This document shows, in pieces, positions 53,766 to 62,828 of a stretch of 64,000 nt of DNA. Every line of letters starts with the position of its first letter. Position 1 is the stretch's first letter. Source of the DNA: Candidatus Nitrosocaldus schleperae (GTDB lineage Archaea > Thermoproteota > Nitrososphaeria > Nitrososphaerales > Nitrosocaldaceae). Under the pieces are notes generated by a model. The model ran no database searches and was not told where the DNA came from. It saw only the letters and a list, made by a program, of their open reading frames with translations. Where the stretch lies: assembly GCA_013538805.1 (NCBI GenBank), contig JABXGR010000002.1, positions 124,001 through 188,000 of the forward strand. The letters are read 5' to 3'. The translations under genes were made by a program, and so were the position numbers.

Positions 53766-54565
53766 TCGCTTACCTCAACCTCCTCCTTCAACTTCATTGC
53801 TGCTATCTCTGCTGCCCTCCTTCCAGATAGTAGCATGGCACCAAACGTTGGTCCCATCCTTGGGAGCCCAAATGTCTCAGCAACGCTCATCCCAGCAACT
53901 ATGAGTCCTGGGTAAACTTCAGATGTATGCTCAACCACCAAGTCTTCAGACTGCTCAACCCACATTGGGTTCATGCCAGAGAACTTCACTAGCCCTCTAT
54001 CCATGAGCCTCTTAACAGCAACTGCATCATGGCCAGATGCATCTATAACAACCTTAGCCTCAAGTGCTACTGGATCAACACATGTTATGTTCCTTGGGAG
54101 TGCAGATACTGGCATCCAGTTAACAACAACACCAGCAACCCTATTCTTCCTAAGCACTAGATCATCGAACTTTGTTAGGTTAAGGAACTTCACTCCAGCA
54201 TCGCATGCAGATGCTATCAACTTTGAGCATGCGTTGGGACCAGGTGTTGCGTATAGACCATCGCTAACCTCCTTGTACTTTACACCCAACTCATCTAGAA
54301 CCTTGTTTGCTGGGGCCCTGATAGTTATAGGGTTCATCATGAAGCCTCCAATCCAGAACCCCCCTCCAAGGTAGTTGTTCTGCTCAACTATGAGCGTCTT
54401 GAAGCCTCTTCTTGCAAGATCCCTTCCAGCCATAAGCCCTGCAGGACCAGCACCTATTATTATAACATCGCTATCAGCATACTCCATGAACGTCTCATGG
54501 AACATCTCTGCTATAGCTCTGGTTATCTCCTTCTCGCTCACCTTTGCAAATATAGGCATAGGCAT
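53747..54565 (-). CDS. thi4: Thiamine thiazole synthase (Thi4)
   Basis: 272 residues. FAD/NAD loop [10 protein letters not shown] (38-47), [13 protein letters not shown], and the [18 protein letters not shown]-terminus define Thi4. The active-site position that is His in Methanocaldococcus and Cys in yeast reads TCVDP here (Cys162), hinting that the enzyme may donate its own sulfur (single turnover), or may tolerate both. Makes ADP-thiazole from NAD and glycine. Confidence 0.93.
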   Translation of the reverse strand: MPMPIFAKVSEKEITRAIAEMFHETFMEYADSDVIIIGAGPAGLMAGRDLARRGFKTLIVEQNNYLGGGFWIGGFMMNPITIRAPANKVLDELGVKYKEVSDGLYATPGPNACSKLIASACDAGVKFLNLTKFDDLVLRKNRVAGVVVNWMPVSALPRNITCVDPVALEAKVVIDASGHDAVAVKRLMDRGLVKFSGMNPMWVEQSEDLVVEHTSEVYPGLIVAGMSVAETFGLPRMGPTFGAMLLSGRRAAEIAAMKLKEEVEVSEVSVEP

Positions 54566-54688
54566 ACTCCTCAGTAGTGATATTTAATGGTTGATATACC
54601 ATAAGATATTGGATGAGATACTTAATAATAAGGCTTAGGGTAAAATCTTATATAGCATGCTGGATAATCTAATCCTGTACTAGAAGTT

Positions 54689-55630
54689 ATGGATAGCGAT
54701 AGTAGTGGTAGTGATGATCATACCTTGGGCTTTGATGCTGGTAGAAGGGTATCCAAGATAACATTCATAACCCTATTTGCTATTGGTGTTGCTGAGGTAG
54801 CCATAGGATTAATAAGTAATAGTGTAGTGCTCATAGCAGATGGTATAGACTCGTTTGGTGATTCTGCAATAACACTCATAGTGTTGCTTGGCTTATTCTT
54901 TGCTACTAAGCAGAATAATAATAATAGTAGTAAGGGAAGCAATAATGGTTCAGATAATGATGCAAATAGACCTTGGTTAAGCCACTACAAGATAGAGAGC
55001 TTTGCTGCATTCGTTGCTGCAATAGGCATGGTTGGGATGGGTATAGTGATAATAGTTAGAGCAGTAGAGGCACTGATAGATCCTATAGAGATAGTGCATC
55101 CAGAGATAGCATTGATGACCCTTGCATTTGCTGCTGGTATATCTGGCTATAGGGCAGTACAGATGAATAGGATAGCAGGTAGGTATAATCTGCTCTCACT
55201 GAAGGCTGGAGCAAGGAATGCAATAAAGGATAGCATGGCCTCAGTGATAGGGTTCTTCAGCATACTCGTAGCAGCGTACCTTGGTTTCCCACAGGCAGAT
55301 CCAATAGGCGCTATAATAATAGCAGTATTCATCTTCTCCATATCATACTACATACTCAAGGAATCCTCATTGGTGCTGCTGGATGTAATAAATAATCCCC
55401 AGATTGCTGAGCAGGTAAAGGCTCTCATAGAGAAGAGTCATGGTGTAAGAGTAAGTAGCATATCATTCCGCCCAATGGGACCATTCTTATATGCTGATAT
55501 AAGCATAGTTCTTGATGGTAGCATGACTGTTGCTGAATTCAAGAGACTTGCTGGTAGTATAAAGAGTAGCGTAAGGAAGAGATTCCCAAATATTCAGAGG
55601 ATGGCAGTTATAATAGAGGAGCACTCCTAA
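54689..55630 (+). CDS. Cation diffusion facilitator (CDF) metal exporter
   Basis: 313 residues with six membrane helices; D-x3-D pairs in ADGIDSFGDS (helix 2) and the usual SHYKIESFAA segment after helix 3, then a cytoplasmic C-terminal domain (RVSSISFRPMGPFLYADISIVLDG). An Asn/Ser/Gly tract (residues 76-92, triplets at 54914-54948) occupies the loop before SHYKIES. Exports Zn, Fe, Mn or Co. Monocistronic with TATA TCTTATATAGC upstream. Confidence 0.92.
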   Translation: MDSDSSGSDDHTLGFDAGRRVSKITFITLFAIGVAEVAIGLISNSVVLIADGIDSFGDSAITLIVLLGLFFATKQNNNNSSKGSNNGSDNDANRPWLSHYKIESFAAFVAAIGMVGMGIVIIVRAVEALIDPIEIVHPEIALMTLAFAAGISGYRAVQMNRIAGRYNLLSLKAGARNAIKDSMASVIGFFSILVAAYLGFPQADPIGAIIIAVFIFSISYYILKESSLVLLDVINNPQIAEQVKALIEKSHGVRVSSISFRPMGPFLYADISIVLDGSMTVAEFKRLAGSIKSSVRKRFPNIQRMAVIIEEHS

Positions 55631-55721
55631 CAGATTGAGTTTGAGATAGGCCAATTGCATATCATTTAGAATCTTACCCTTATCTACCTATCTACCTACT
55701 ACTATTATTATTATTCACTCT

Positions 55722-57548
55722 TCACTCACCCTCCCTACCTACATCCTCTTCAATACCAGTCTGAGTCTGTCTTATAACCTTCAACTGCCTCCTATACATA
55801 GATACTATCTCATCCACGCTTGTAGCATCCTCAGCACTCTTATCATCCCTTATCCTCCCAGTGAACTTTGGGAACCTCAATGCTAGCCCATTGCCTTCCC
55901 TTATAACATTCAGTGCACATGTATGCAATGGGCTTAGTGTTATCTCTGATGCTATAACCTCTATAACCATCCTAGGCTCGAACCATACATCAGCATCAAG
56001 CCTAGAGTTTACCCTTGCATGCCTATGCTTGATGATGTATGGGTTGAGCATTGCATGGAACCTCTCCAGATCCTCATCAGTGAACCCTGTGCCAACCTTG
56101 CATGTCGTGTAGAATGTATCATCCTCCCTATTGTATGATGCTAAGAGCAGTGCACCATACCTTCCAGCCCTTCTGCCTCTACCATGGAATGCACCAACTA
56201 TAACAAGGTCTAGGGTATCTGCCAACTCACTCTTATACTCTCTCTTCAACTTTATCCATGCATAGCCCCTTGCACCAGCCCTGTATGGGCTGTTAAGATC
56301 CTTGATCATCAACCCTTCGCATCCCTCATTTATTGCCTTGAACATGTAATCCTCTATGCTCTTTGCATCGCTTACAATAAGCATAGGTACTATACTGACT
56401 ATACTACTATTGATACTATTACTACTATTGCTACTCTCTACACCAGAGATGAGATTCTCAAGTATCCTCCTCCTCTCCATGTATGGAAGATCTATGCACT
56501 CCTTCCCATCTATGTAGAGTATATCGAATAGGTTCAAGGCTATAGGATACTCCTTCATAGCCTCCTCTATACCATACTTCCTACGCCTATGCATCAACTC
56601 CTGGAAAGGTAGATACTCCTGAGTATCCTGATTTATTGCAACTGCCTCCCCCTCCACTATTAGGTCCCTTGCTCTTATACCTGCTATAGCATCTACAGCA
56701 TCAGGATAATGGCTGGTTATATCCTCAAGCCTCCTTGAGAATATCTTAACCCTACCATCATGCTTGTGTATTTGCAGTCTCTCACCATCAAGCTTGTACT
56801 CAGCAGCACATCTTCCTCCCATCCTCTCAAGTGCCTCTTCAGCACTTGAGACCCTCTCAGCAAGCATTGGCCTTATGGGCCTGAATAGTTCCATCCTTAT
56901 TGCTTTAACAGCATCAAGCCCTCCATACACTAGCATCTTTGCTACAAATCCAAGATCGCTTGTAAGGTTATAGGCTCTCTCAAGTATGCTTCTATTCTCC
57001 TTGCTATCTGTGAATGCTACTGCTAGTGCATCAAGGAGTGTGTAATCTGCTATGCCTAGCCTAAGCCTACCAGTAACTATCTTAAGTATGTACTTACCCT
57101 CTCTAGGCTCAGCATCGTTAAGCAGGTTGCATATGTACCTTATCTTTGCATCCTGAGAACCCTCACCTTTGAGCATTGCAACCTTCTCTAGTGTAGAGTA
57201 GACCCTCTCTACAGTTAGCCTATCCTTGAAGAGTACTGCTTGAAGCCTCTTGCTTAATGCTTCCTCAGCAGCCTCACCTATATCCCCTCTCCTTACATAC
57301 ATCTCCTCAACCCTCTTCATATCAATGCCAGATGATATGGATAATGCTCTAAGGGCCATCTTATCCGCTATGCCTAGTTCTATACCCTCATACTCTGGCC
57401 TTAGCCTTCCAAGCATGAGATATACAACCTTGTCTATGAGTTCCTTTGGGGTGCTCTTGAGCAATCTAACGATGAGATCTGTAAGCTCTGTTCTCTTGCT
57501 TGTAGCCTCCATCTCGTTGAATATATCTACTATTGTAGAGTAGTCCAT
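55722..57548 (-). CDS. lig: ATP-dependent DNA ligase
   Basis: 608 residues from MDYSTIVDIFNE; the frame extends 68 codons upstream with a Phe/Cys/Ser-rich sequence that overlaps the S25e gene on the other strand and is not credible. Catalytic Lys252 in EYKLDGERLQ, motif III YMERR region and the EGLMIKD motif IV are present. N-terminal DNA-binding domain, then adenylation and OB domains. A Ser/Asn insert (SSNSSNSINSS) at 56401-56436 precedes IVSIVPMLIV. Seals Okazaki fragments with PCNA. Confidence 0.95.
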   Translation of the reverse strand: MDYSTIVDIFNEMEATSKRTELTDLIVRLLKSTPKELIDKVVYLMLGRLRPEYEGIELGIADKMALRALSISSGIDMKRVEEMYVRRGDIGEAAEEALSKRLQAVLFKDRLTVERVYSTLEKVAMLKGEGSQDAKIRYICNLLNDAEPREGKYILKIVTGRLRLGIADYTLLDALAVAFTDSKENRSILERAYNLTSDLGFVAKMLVYGGLDAVKAIRMELFRPIRPMLAERVSSAEEALERMGGRCAAEYKLDGERLQIHKHDGRVKIFSRRLEDITSHYPDAVDAIAGIRARDLIVEGEAVAINQDTQEYLPFQELMHRRRKYGIEEAMKEYPIALNLFDILYIDGKECIDLPYMERRRILENLISGVESSNSSNSINSSIVSIVPMLIVSDAKSIEDYMFKAINEGCEGLMIKDLNSPYRAGARGYAWIKLKREYKSELADTLDLVIVGAFHGRGRRAGRYGALLLASYNREDDTFYTTCKVGTGFTDEDLERFHAMLNPYIIKHRHARVNSRLDADVWFEPRMVIEVIASEITLSPLHTCALNVIREGNGLALRFPKFTGRIRDDKSAEDATSVDEIVSMYRRQLKVIRQTQTGIEEDVGREGE

Positions 57549-57600
57549 ACAGGTGTTGTAGCATGATAGGTTAATAAGTTGGTTACCTTCATTCAGGGTC

Positions 57601-57927
57601 ATGGGTGGAGCAGGAAAGAAGTCGATAGGGGCAGAGGCAAAGAGGCAGATGAGGGAGCAGGAGCAAGAGGCAAGGAAGGAGAAGAGCAAGAAGGAGAAGG
57701 GTGAGGAGAGGCAGAAAGGTGCTGTTATTGTTGATGATAAGCAGGTTATCACTACCCTATCATCCCTTAAGGCTATAACTGCTCATGCACTAGCAAGGAG
57801 CATAGGGGTTAAGGTCTCAGTTGCAAACTCTCTGCTTAAGAGGTTAGAGGCTCAGGGTATGCTCAGGAGGTTTGGAGGCTATAGTGGGCACTATGTCTAT
57901 CAACTTGTAGATAAGACTGCCAAGTAG
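57601..57927 (+). CDS. rps25e: 30S ribosomal protein S25e (eS25)
   Basis: 108 residues: a highly charged Lys/Glu N-terminal tail (1-45) and the winged-helix core DKQVITTLSSLKAITAHALARSI...LEAQGMLRR typical of eS25. Divergent from the ligase gene with only about 50 bases between true starts. Confidence 0.93.
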   Translation: MGGAGKKSIGAEAKRQMREQEQEARKEKSKKEKGEERQKGAVIVDDKQVITTLSSLKAITAHALARSIGVKVSVANSLLKRLEAQGMLRRFGGYSGHYVYQLVDKTAK

Positions 57928-58034
57928 ATGATGTGTTATCTTATCTTGTCTTGCTGATTGATGGATGTTATGGCAAGGATTTATTTATTTATTTATGTTG
58001 GTATTGTATAGTATAGTTTAGCATGAGGTAATAG

Positions 58035-58403
58035 TTAGGTAGAAGCAAGTAAGAGCACATCCCCAGCACTTGCACCCTCCAGCAGTTCTATATTGTTGAT
58101 AACCCTTCCCAAGGGGTTGAACATCATACCCTTAACATCCTTTAGGAATATACATAGAGCCCCATTTGCAACCATGAACCCTATATCCCCTCTCTTGAAC
58201 TCATCCCTCTGCTTCTCCCTACCAATCGTTAGCCCTGTCTCCATGTAGATGAAGGCTCCATCATACCTATAAACCCTGCCTTCAATAGGCAATGCTCTAA
58301 GTATTGAGCCTACTGTGAGTGGGGCTAGGTGTCTAGCAAGCTCGCACTCACACCTGCCTTTACCTTTAATTTCTAGAACAAGTCTTATCCTAGATACGGA
58401 CAT
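58035..58403 (-). CDS. Cyclophilin-like (DUF369/TM1367-type) protein
   Basis: 122 residues. The all-beta pattern with LARHLAPLTVGSILRALPIEGRVYRYDGAFIYMETG and RGDIGFMVANGALCIFLKD is that of the small cyclophilin-like family (PF04126 type). Peptidyl-prolyl isomerase activity is not established for it. The ATG chosen lies about 25 bases from an ACAAATAAAC box; an in-frame GTG is five codons earlier. Divergent from rpo6. Confidence 0.8.
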   Translation of the reverse strand: MSVSRIRLVLEIKGKGRCECELARHLAPLTVGSILRALPIEGRVYRYDGAFIYMETGLTIGREKQRDEFKRGDIGFMVANGALCIFLKDVKGMMFNPLGRVINNIELLEGASAGDVLLLAST

Positions 58404-58461
58404 AGTGTAAACATTCACCAGTAGTAACGTTTATTTGTATTGTTAAGGATTCTTCATCTGC

Positions 58462-58968
58462 TTGGTAGAAGAGGGTAAACCTTCCAAGTCCAAGAAGGGT
58501 AAAGCATCCAAGAGGGAAGAGAAGGGAAGGAGTGATGATGTAGTTGTTACTATAGCAAGCGATGTTAAAGATGCAACTAGTGAGGTGAGTACTGGGGAGG
58601 TTCAATCAGGTTCTACACTTAGAACCCCTCAAGGCTATCAGCAAGTACAACTGCAACAGCAACAGGAGCAGTCATTGAAGAGTAGCAATGAGATAAGCAT
58701 CAACCTTGTAGAGGTTAGGGCAGAGGATGGAAAGGTTCTGATAGGTCCTTCTAGACTAACAAGGTTTGAGAAGGCTAGGATAATTGGTGCTAGAGCATTA
58801 CAACTCTCTCTAGGTGCACCAGCACTCATCAAGATACCAAAGGATGCTGTAGATCCCATCGTAATAGCAGAGCATGAACTTAACAGTAAAGCCTTGCCCA
58901 TATCCATAAGGCGGATACTCCCAGATGGACACTATCAGGATATTCCAATAGCATGGTTGATGAATTGA
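58462..58968 (+). CDS. rpo6: RNA polymerase subunit K (Rpo6) with long N-terminal tail
   Basis: 168 residues. The last 80 are the Rpb6/omega fold (SRLTRFEKARIIGARALQLSLGAP, then IAEHELNSKALPISIRRILPDG). The first 85 are low complexity: Lys/Ser-rich, then Gln-rich (QQVQLQQQQEQ). Starts with TTG; no ATG lies before the conserved domain, and the first internal Met is the third-last residue, so a non-ATG start is required. Eukaryotic Rpb6 also has an acidic tail. Confidence 0.9.
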   Translation: MVEEGKPSKSKKGKASKREEKGRSDDVVVTIASDVKDATSEVSTGEVQSGSTLRTPQGYQQVQLQQQQEQSLKSSNEISINLVEVRAEDGKVLIGPSRLTRFEKARIIGARALQLSLGAPALIKIPKDAVDPIVIAEHELNSKALPISIRRILPDGHYQDIPIAWLMN

Positions 58969-59068
58969 TCTTTCTTCTTTCTTTACTATCCATCTTTTTT
59001 GATGATGTGAATAAGAAGGCGAGATGGTCTGTATGGCTAATAAATAAAAAATAGAAAGGGTTTCTCTC

Positions 59069-59194
59069 TTACTTGCTCCTTACCATTGCAATGTTAGCCT
59101 TAGCCTTCCTCTTACTAATTATATCAAGTACTGTATATGTACCGAACATCCCTATCACGAACATGGCTATTGCGTATACCTCTATCATCTCCAT
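59069..59194 (-). CDS. Small single-helix membrane protein
   Basis: 41 residues: MEMIEVYAIAMFVIGMFGTY, rest basic (SKRKAKANIAMVRSK). One membrane helix with N-out/C-in orientation by the positive-inside rule. GGTGATG precedes the start; Met3 is an alternative. Too short for ordinary gene calling, but codon use and the clean helix-tail layout make it likely. Could be an accessory subunit; unknown. Confidence 0.5.
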   Translation of the reverse strand: MEMIEVYAIAMFVIGMFGTYTVLDIISKRKAKANIAMVRSK

Positions 59195-59313
59195 CACCAA
59201 CACTACAATACAATAATTTGAATATAAGCATGATTCATCATAAAATAATAGAAATTAATTCTCCTGAATAATCATCAAGAGGGCAGCTTATTATTCATAA
59301 TTTTACATATAGG

Positions 59314-60141
59314 TTAGACCTCCTTTAACTTGCTCTCATCAAATGAGCCAGAGGCATACCACTTGTACCTGAAGAAGTCTATGCACCACTCACGGAACAA
59401 TGGGTCGCTACCAAACAGCATATGGTTGAGATCTGTATTGCCATGCTGATCAGGGAAGAGTACAGCTGCATGCTTATCTGTTGCTATAACCATAACCTCA
59501 ACCCTCTCACACATCCTCCTCTCAACTATACCCTTCCTTATGTACTCCTGCCAGCCTAGCCTGTTGAGTATCTCCCTCCTGCCTTTTGGTACTATTGTGT
59601 TGTACCCAAATATGTATGAGAACCTTATACCTTGCTTGACCCTCTCTACTAGAGGTTCTATAAGGTCTAGAGGCACTTGAGCCATCAACTCCATTATATA
59701 CTCCTGAGCATTAGCATACATCATCTTCCACCTCTCAAGTACTGCAACTACACCATTGATCAATTCAGTATTGTTAAGTGCACCAATACGCTGTATGAAC
59801 TTCATTGGCAGATCTCCAAACGTATGCTCCTCAAAGTAGTGCTTGTTCTTTGCTAGGAACTCAAATGATGGTATCTGTGTTATCACACTCTTGCCATAGG
59901 TTGTTAGTGAGAGCATGCCATCAGCATCCTTCTTAACAAGCCCAGCATCTATTAGCCTGTTAGTATTTCTATGCACCTCTTGTACTGTAGCATCCAACTC
60001 TTTTGCAAGGGTTGAGAGCTTCATGCTCTTCTCACCCAACTTGAAGAGTATGCTCCTCCTTAACTCCCCAGCAAGCTCCCAGAATATATCGTATGGTGAC
60101 TCTTCATCCGTAATACTTTTACTCATATTGGCGAATAACAT
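59314..60141 (-). CDS. Second winged-helix regulator of the FilR1-like type
   Basis: 275 residues, same layout as the protein at 29023-29853: winged helix (RRSILFKLGEKSMKLSTLAKELDATVQEVHRNTNRL), middle YFEEHTFGDLPMKFIQRIG, and end NHMLFGSDPLFREWCIDFFRYKW. Shared phrases such as VQEVHRN/MQEAHRN and TIVPK show paralogy. The ligand is unknown. Stands between a small membrane protein gene and pyrophosphatase. Confidence 0.85.
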   Translation of the reverse strand: MLFANMSKSITDEESPYDIFWELAGELRRSILFKLGEKSMKLSTLAKELDATVQEVHRNTNRLIDAGLVKKDADGMLSLTTYGKSVITQIPSFEFLAKNKHYFEEHTFGDLPMKFIQRIGALNNTELINGVVAVLERWKMMYANAQEYIMELMAQVPLDLIEPLVERVKQGIRFSYIFGYNTIVPKGRREILNRLGWQEYIRKGIVERRMCERVEVMVIATDKHAAVLFPDQHGNTDLNHMLFGSDPLFREWCIDFFRYKWYASGSFDESKLKEV

Positions 60142-60178
60142 ATACTTGAATCTAAATTTTTTGATTGCATGATTCAGC

Positions 60179-60715
60179 TTAATGCTTCTTAGCGAACCTA
60201 TCTCTGTAGTTCTCTATAGCATTAAGGATTACCTGCTTAGCCTCATCAGCATCCTTCCAGCCTATAACCTCAACCTCCTTGCCTTCAAGATGCTTGTATA
60301 CTTGAAAGAAGTGTGCTATCTCCTTCAATACATGCTCCTCCATATCCATCATACTCTTGTACCCTTCATACCTAGGATCATCCTTTGCTACACATAGGAT
60401 CTTATCATCCTTCATGCCAGAGTCTACCATCCTCAGCAGCCCTATTGGTCTGGCTTGTATAAGCACCCCTGGATATGTTGGGTTGCTTACAAGCACTAGA
60501 GCATCAAGAGGGTCACCATCCTCTGCAAGGGTTCTTGGTATTAGTCCATAGTCACCAGGATAGTGGAGGGGGGAGAAGAGCACTCTATCAAGTTTTAGTA
60601 TATTCTTATCCTTATCATACTCATACTTGTTCTGTGAGCCCTTTGGTATCTCAACTATCACATTTACTATCTCTGGTATATGCTCTCCAGGCTCTATATC
60701 GTGCCATAGATGCAT
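60179..60715 (-). CDS. ppa: Inorganic pyrophosphatase, family I
   Basis: 178 residues; KYEYDKD, HYPGDYGLIPRT and EDGDPLDALVLV (metal-binding Asp triad) are family I signatures. Removes pyrophosphate from biosynthesis. Its ATG is about 25-34 bases from one arm of a perfect inverted repeat that probably serves both directions, with a leaderless message. Confidence 0.96.
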   Translation of the reverse strand: MHLWHDIEPGEHIPEIVNVIVEIPKGSQNKYEYDKDKNILKLDRVLFSPLHYPGDYGLIPRTLAEDGDPLDALVLVSNPTYPGVLIQARPIGLLRMVDSGMKDDKILCVAKDDPRYEGYKSMMDMEEHVLKEIAHFFQVYKHLEGKEVEVIGWKDADEAKQVILNAIENYRDRFAKKH

Positions 60716-60739
60716 AATACTAACATCTCTACAACCTAG

Positions 60740-60776
60740 GATAAATAATTACCTAATCAGAATAAGATTATTTATC
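60740..60776. promoter_or_regulatory. Symmetric bidirectional promoter
   Basis: GATAAATAAT (60740-60749) and ATTATTTATC (60767-60776) are perfect 10-base inverted arms around 17 bases. Each arm is TATA-like. Starts of ppa (60715, minus) and the 95-residue gene (60791, plus) lie 15-34 bases outside, suggesting shared control of two leaderless transcripts. Confidence 0.5.
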
Positions 60777-60790
60777 TCTTGGAAGAATAG

Positions 60791-61078
60791 ATGTATATGG
60801 GTTTGAATAAGCAACTCAGGGATGTGCTTGAGCAGTTGATAGATGATACGATAATGCAGAGTGCTGACTTTGTTAACATAGCAAGGTCGTTTAGACCATT
60901 GGTGAGCAATGATGCTGATTTTGCTTTAGGTATAGCGGTTGGGGAGATAATAGGCGGGTTCTACAACTACTTCACAGTTATGAATAGGAGGGTTATGAAC
61001 CAAGAGGAGTTGCTTGAGATGTACTACATAATAAGAGGTAGGGCAGAGGAGATGAAGAGGGCTATACTTGGCACATGA
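60791..61078 (+). CDS. Unknown 95-residue helical protein
   Basis: All-helical by composition (LRDVLEQLIDDTIMQSADFVNIARSF, EIIGGFYNYFTVMNRR). Soluble, no motif recognised. Shares a symmetric promoter with pyrophosphatase. Codon use is ordinary. Confidence 0.65.
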   Translation: MYMGLNKQLRDVLEQLIDDTIMQSADFVNIARSFRPLVSNDADFALGIAVGEIIGGFYNYFTVMNRRVMNQEELLEMYYIIRGRAEEMKRAILGT

Positions 61079-61178
61079 TATATAGATAGTATCTCTTCAG
61101 CATCAGTATTGCTTGTAAGAGATGGTTTATTGATAGATTGATAGATAGATAGAGAAAGTATATGTAAACTTGTCATAA

Positions 61179-61457
61179 TTACTTTATTGCATACTTATCC
61201 TTGAACTCCTTCACCTTCCCAACTATGGTATCCCAGTCCCAGAACCCAACGTTCTGGCTTGCAAGGGCAACCTTCCACTCGCCCTTCCTCATCTCCCATG
61301 AGTATAGCCTCAACTCCTTCCCATTGCTAGTCTCAACAACAACCAATGCAATCCAACGTTTGCTGCTCTTGTAGATAGTGTAACCATCTACAACCCTCTG
61401 CTCAAACCCTTCATAACTCTTGACTGGATATGCCTCCTCCCCTTTCCTATCTTCCAT
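61179..61457 (-). CDS. Unknown 92-residue protein
   Basis: Small charged alpha/beta protein with many Trp/Tyr (RLYSWEMRKGEWKVALASQ, GFWDWDTIVGKVKEFKDKY). No signal or helix of membrane type. Not recognised; probably conserved within the lineage. Convergent with the 95-residue gene; the spacer holds GATA tetranucleotide repeats (61131-61154). Confidence 0.6.
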   Translation of the reverse strand: MEDRKGEEAYPVKSYEGFEQRVVDGYTIYKSSKRWIALVVVETSNGKELRLYSWEMRKGEWKVALASQNVGFWDWDTIVGKVKEFKDKYAIK

Positions 61458-61597
61458 CCCTGTTATAATTCAGCCTCTTCTTTATTAATCATCTTCATAT
61501 ACTACATTCAACTATTTTGTTGTTATTTGCACACTATGATATACCTTACATGCTAGAGACCAAAACCTATTTATGTTTATAACCAATTAATAGGGAT

Positions 61598-62791
61598 ATG
61601 GGTAGATTCTTCTGGGGCTCTTCAAAGGGGGCTACCAAGAAGAGTAGCGAGAAGCAGGATGAAGGCGTTGGTGGTTATGAAGGTAGTAAGGGTAGAGAAG
61701 GAGAGAGGCAGGCTTCTAATGCTGCAGTACAGGACCTCTTCAAGAAGGGCTTGAATAAGATGGCTGATGAGAACCTAGATGAGGCTATACAGTACTTCGA
61801 CCTTGCTCTAAGGCTTGATCCAAACTTAATAGATGCATGGATAAAGAGGGGTTACTGCTTCTTCCACCTTAACAACTACTCCCAAGCAATAATCTCATAC
61901 GATAAGGCATTAGCAATAGAGCCAAATAACACTGAGGCATGGAACCTCAAGGCTCTAGCATTCTACAGGATGAAGAACTATGATAAGGCTATAGATTGTG
62001 TTAACAAGGTTATAGATATAGATCCAAACGATGGGATGGCATGGTACAACAAAGCCTGCTACCTCTCACTTGCAGGGAGGGTTGAGGAGGCTATAGATGC
62101 ATTGAAGAGAGCAATAGAGATAGATATAGCATATGCAAAGAAGGCTGTTAAGGATAGAGATCTTGATAATATAAAGCATGATATAGTCTTCAAGAGGATA
62201 GTAGAGGTTGTTGTTTTAGAAGCAATAAGGATGGGGCACAGCAATGTTGGTAAGATGATCTGGGTTACAGGACTGAATAGGCAAGAGGTAGAGGAGGCAT
62301 TGAACTCATTGATGCTGAAGGGGCTTATAGTTAAGAAGACAGGCATACAATTGGGTTTAACCATGGGTAAGGAGGATCAGTACGAACTTGCTCCAGAATT
62401 TGTAAGTAGAATAGGCTTAGAGAAGCCACAGACAATGCATACAGATGCAGATGATAATAGGAATAGGAACAGAAGCAAGGAGGTACTTGAGAGGGTTCAG
62501 GTATTCAAGGAGTTAAGCGAGGAGATAGACAAGGCAAGGAGTAGCGTTGAGAAGGGCGATGTTGATGGTGCAGTAGAGCATATAGGCAGGTTACTTGAAC
62601 CAAGGTTCTTTGGCTCAATACTTATAGAGCATGTACCAGATCTTCACAGGGATCTAAGGCTCTACCATATGAGGTTGAAGGATGTTGAGAGAGGAAAGAA
62701 CTACCTTAATGCAAACAAGCAGAACATACTTGAACTTATAGCAGAGTTGGAGGCAAAGGTGGATGAGAAGGTTAGGAAGAGTATAGCCTAA
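61598..62791 (+). CDS. TPR protein with winged-helix-like domain
   Basis: 397 residues. A Lys/Gly/Glu-rich tail (1-40), then four TPR repeats (about 43-180; A-x2-W/Y-x-K/N patterns such as NTEAWNLKALAFYRMKNYDKAI), a winged-helix-like segment (VEALNSLMLKGLIVKKTG around 240-250), and a C-terminal helical part. A scaffold or regulator; partner not visible. 37 bases before the dehydrogenase gene, perhaps co-transcribed. Confidence 0.85.
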   Translation: MGRFFWGSSKGATKKSSEKQDEGVGGYEGSKGREGERQASNAAVQDLFKKGLNKMADENLDEAIQYFDLALRLDPNLIDAWIKRGYCFFHLNNYSQAIISYDKALAIEPNNTEAWNLKALAFYRMKNYDKAIDCVNKVIDIDPNDGMAWYNKACYLSLAGRVEEAIDALKRAIEIDIAYAKKAVKDRDLDNIKHDIVFKRIVEVVVLEAIRMGHSNVGKMIWVTGLNRQEVEEALNSLMLKGLIVKKTGIQLGLTMGKEDQYELAPEFVSRIGLEKPQTMHTDADDNRNRNRSKEVLERVQVFKELSEEIDKARSSVEKGDVDGAVEHIGRLLEPRFFGSILIEHVPDLHRDLRLYHMRLKDVERGKNYLNANKQNILELIAELEAKVDEKVRKSIA

Positions 62792-62828
62792 CTCTATATT
62801 ATATATTAAACCATATCCCACTTCACAT

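Noticed and set aside
57549-57752. 68-codon N-terminal extension of DNA ligase
   Set aside because: Unlike the family, overlaps the S25e coding sequence and its promoter; the ATG at 57548 fits the usual ligase start.
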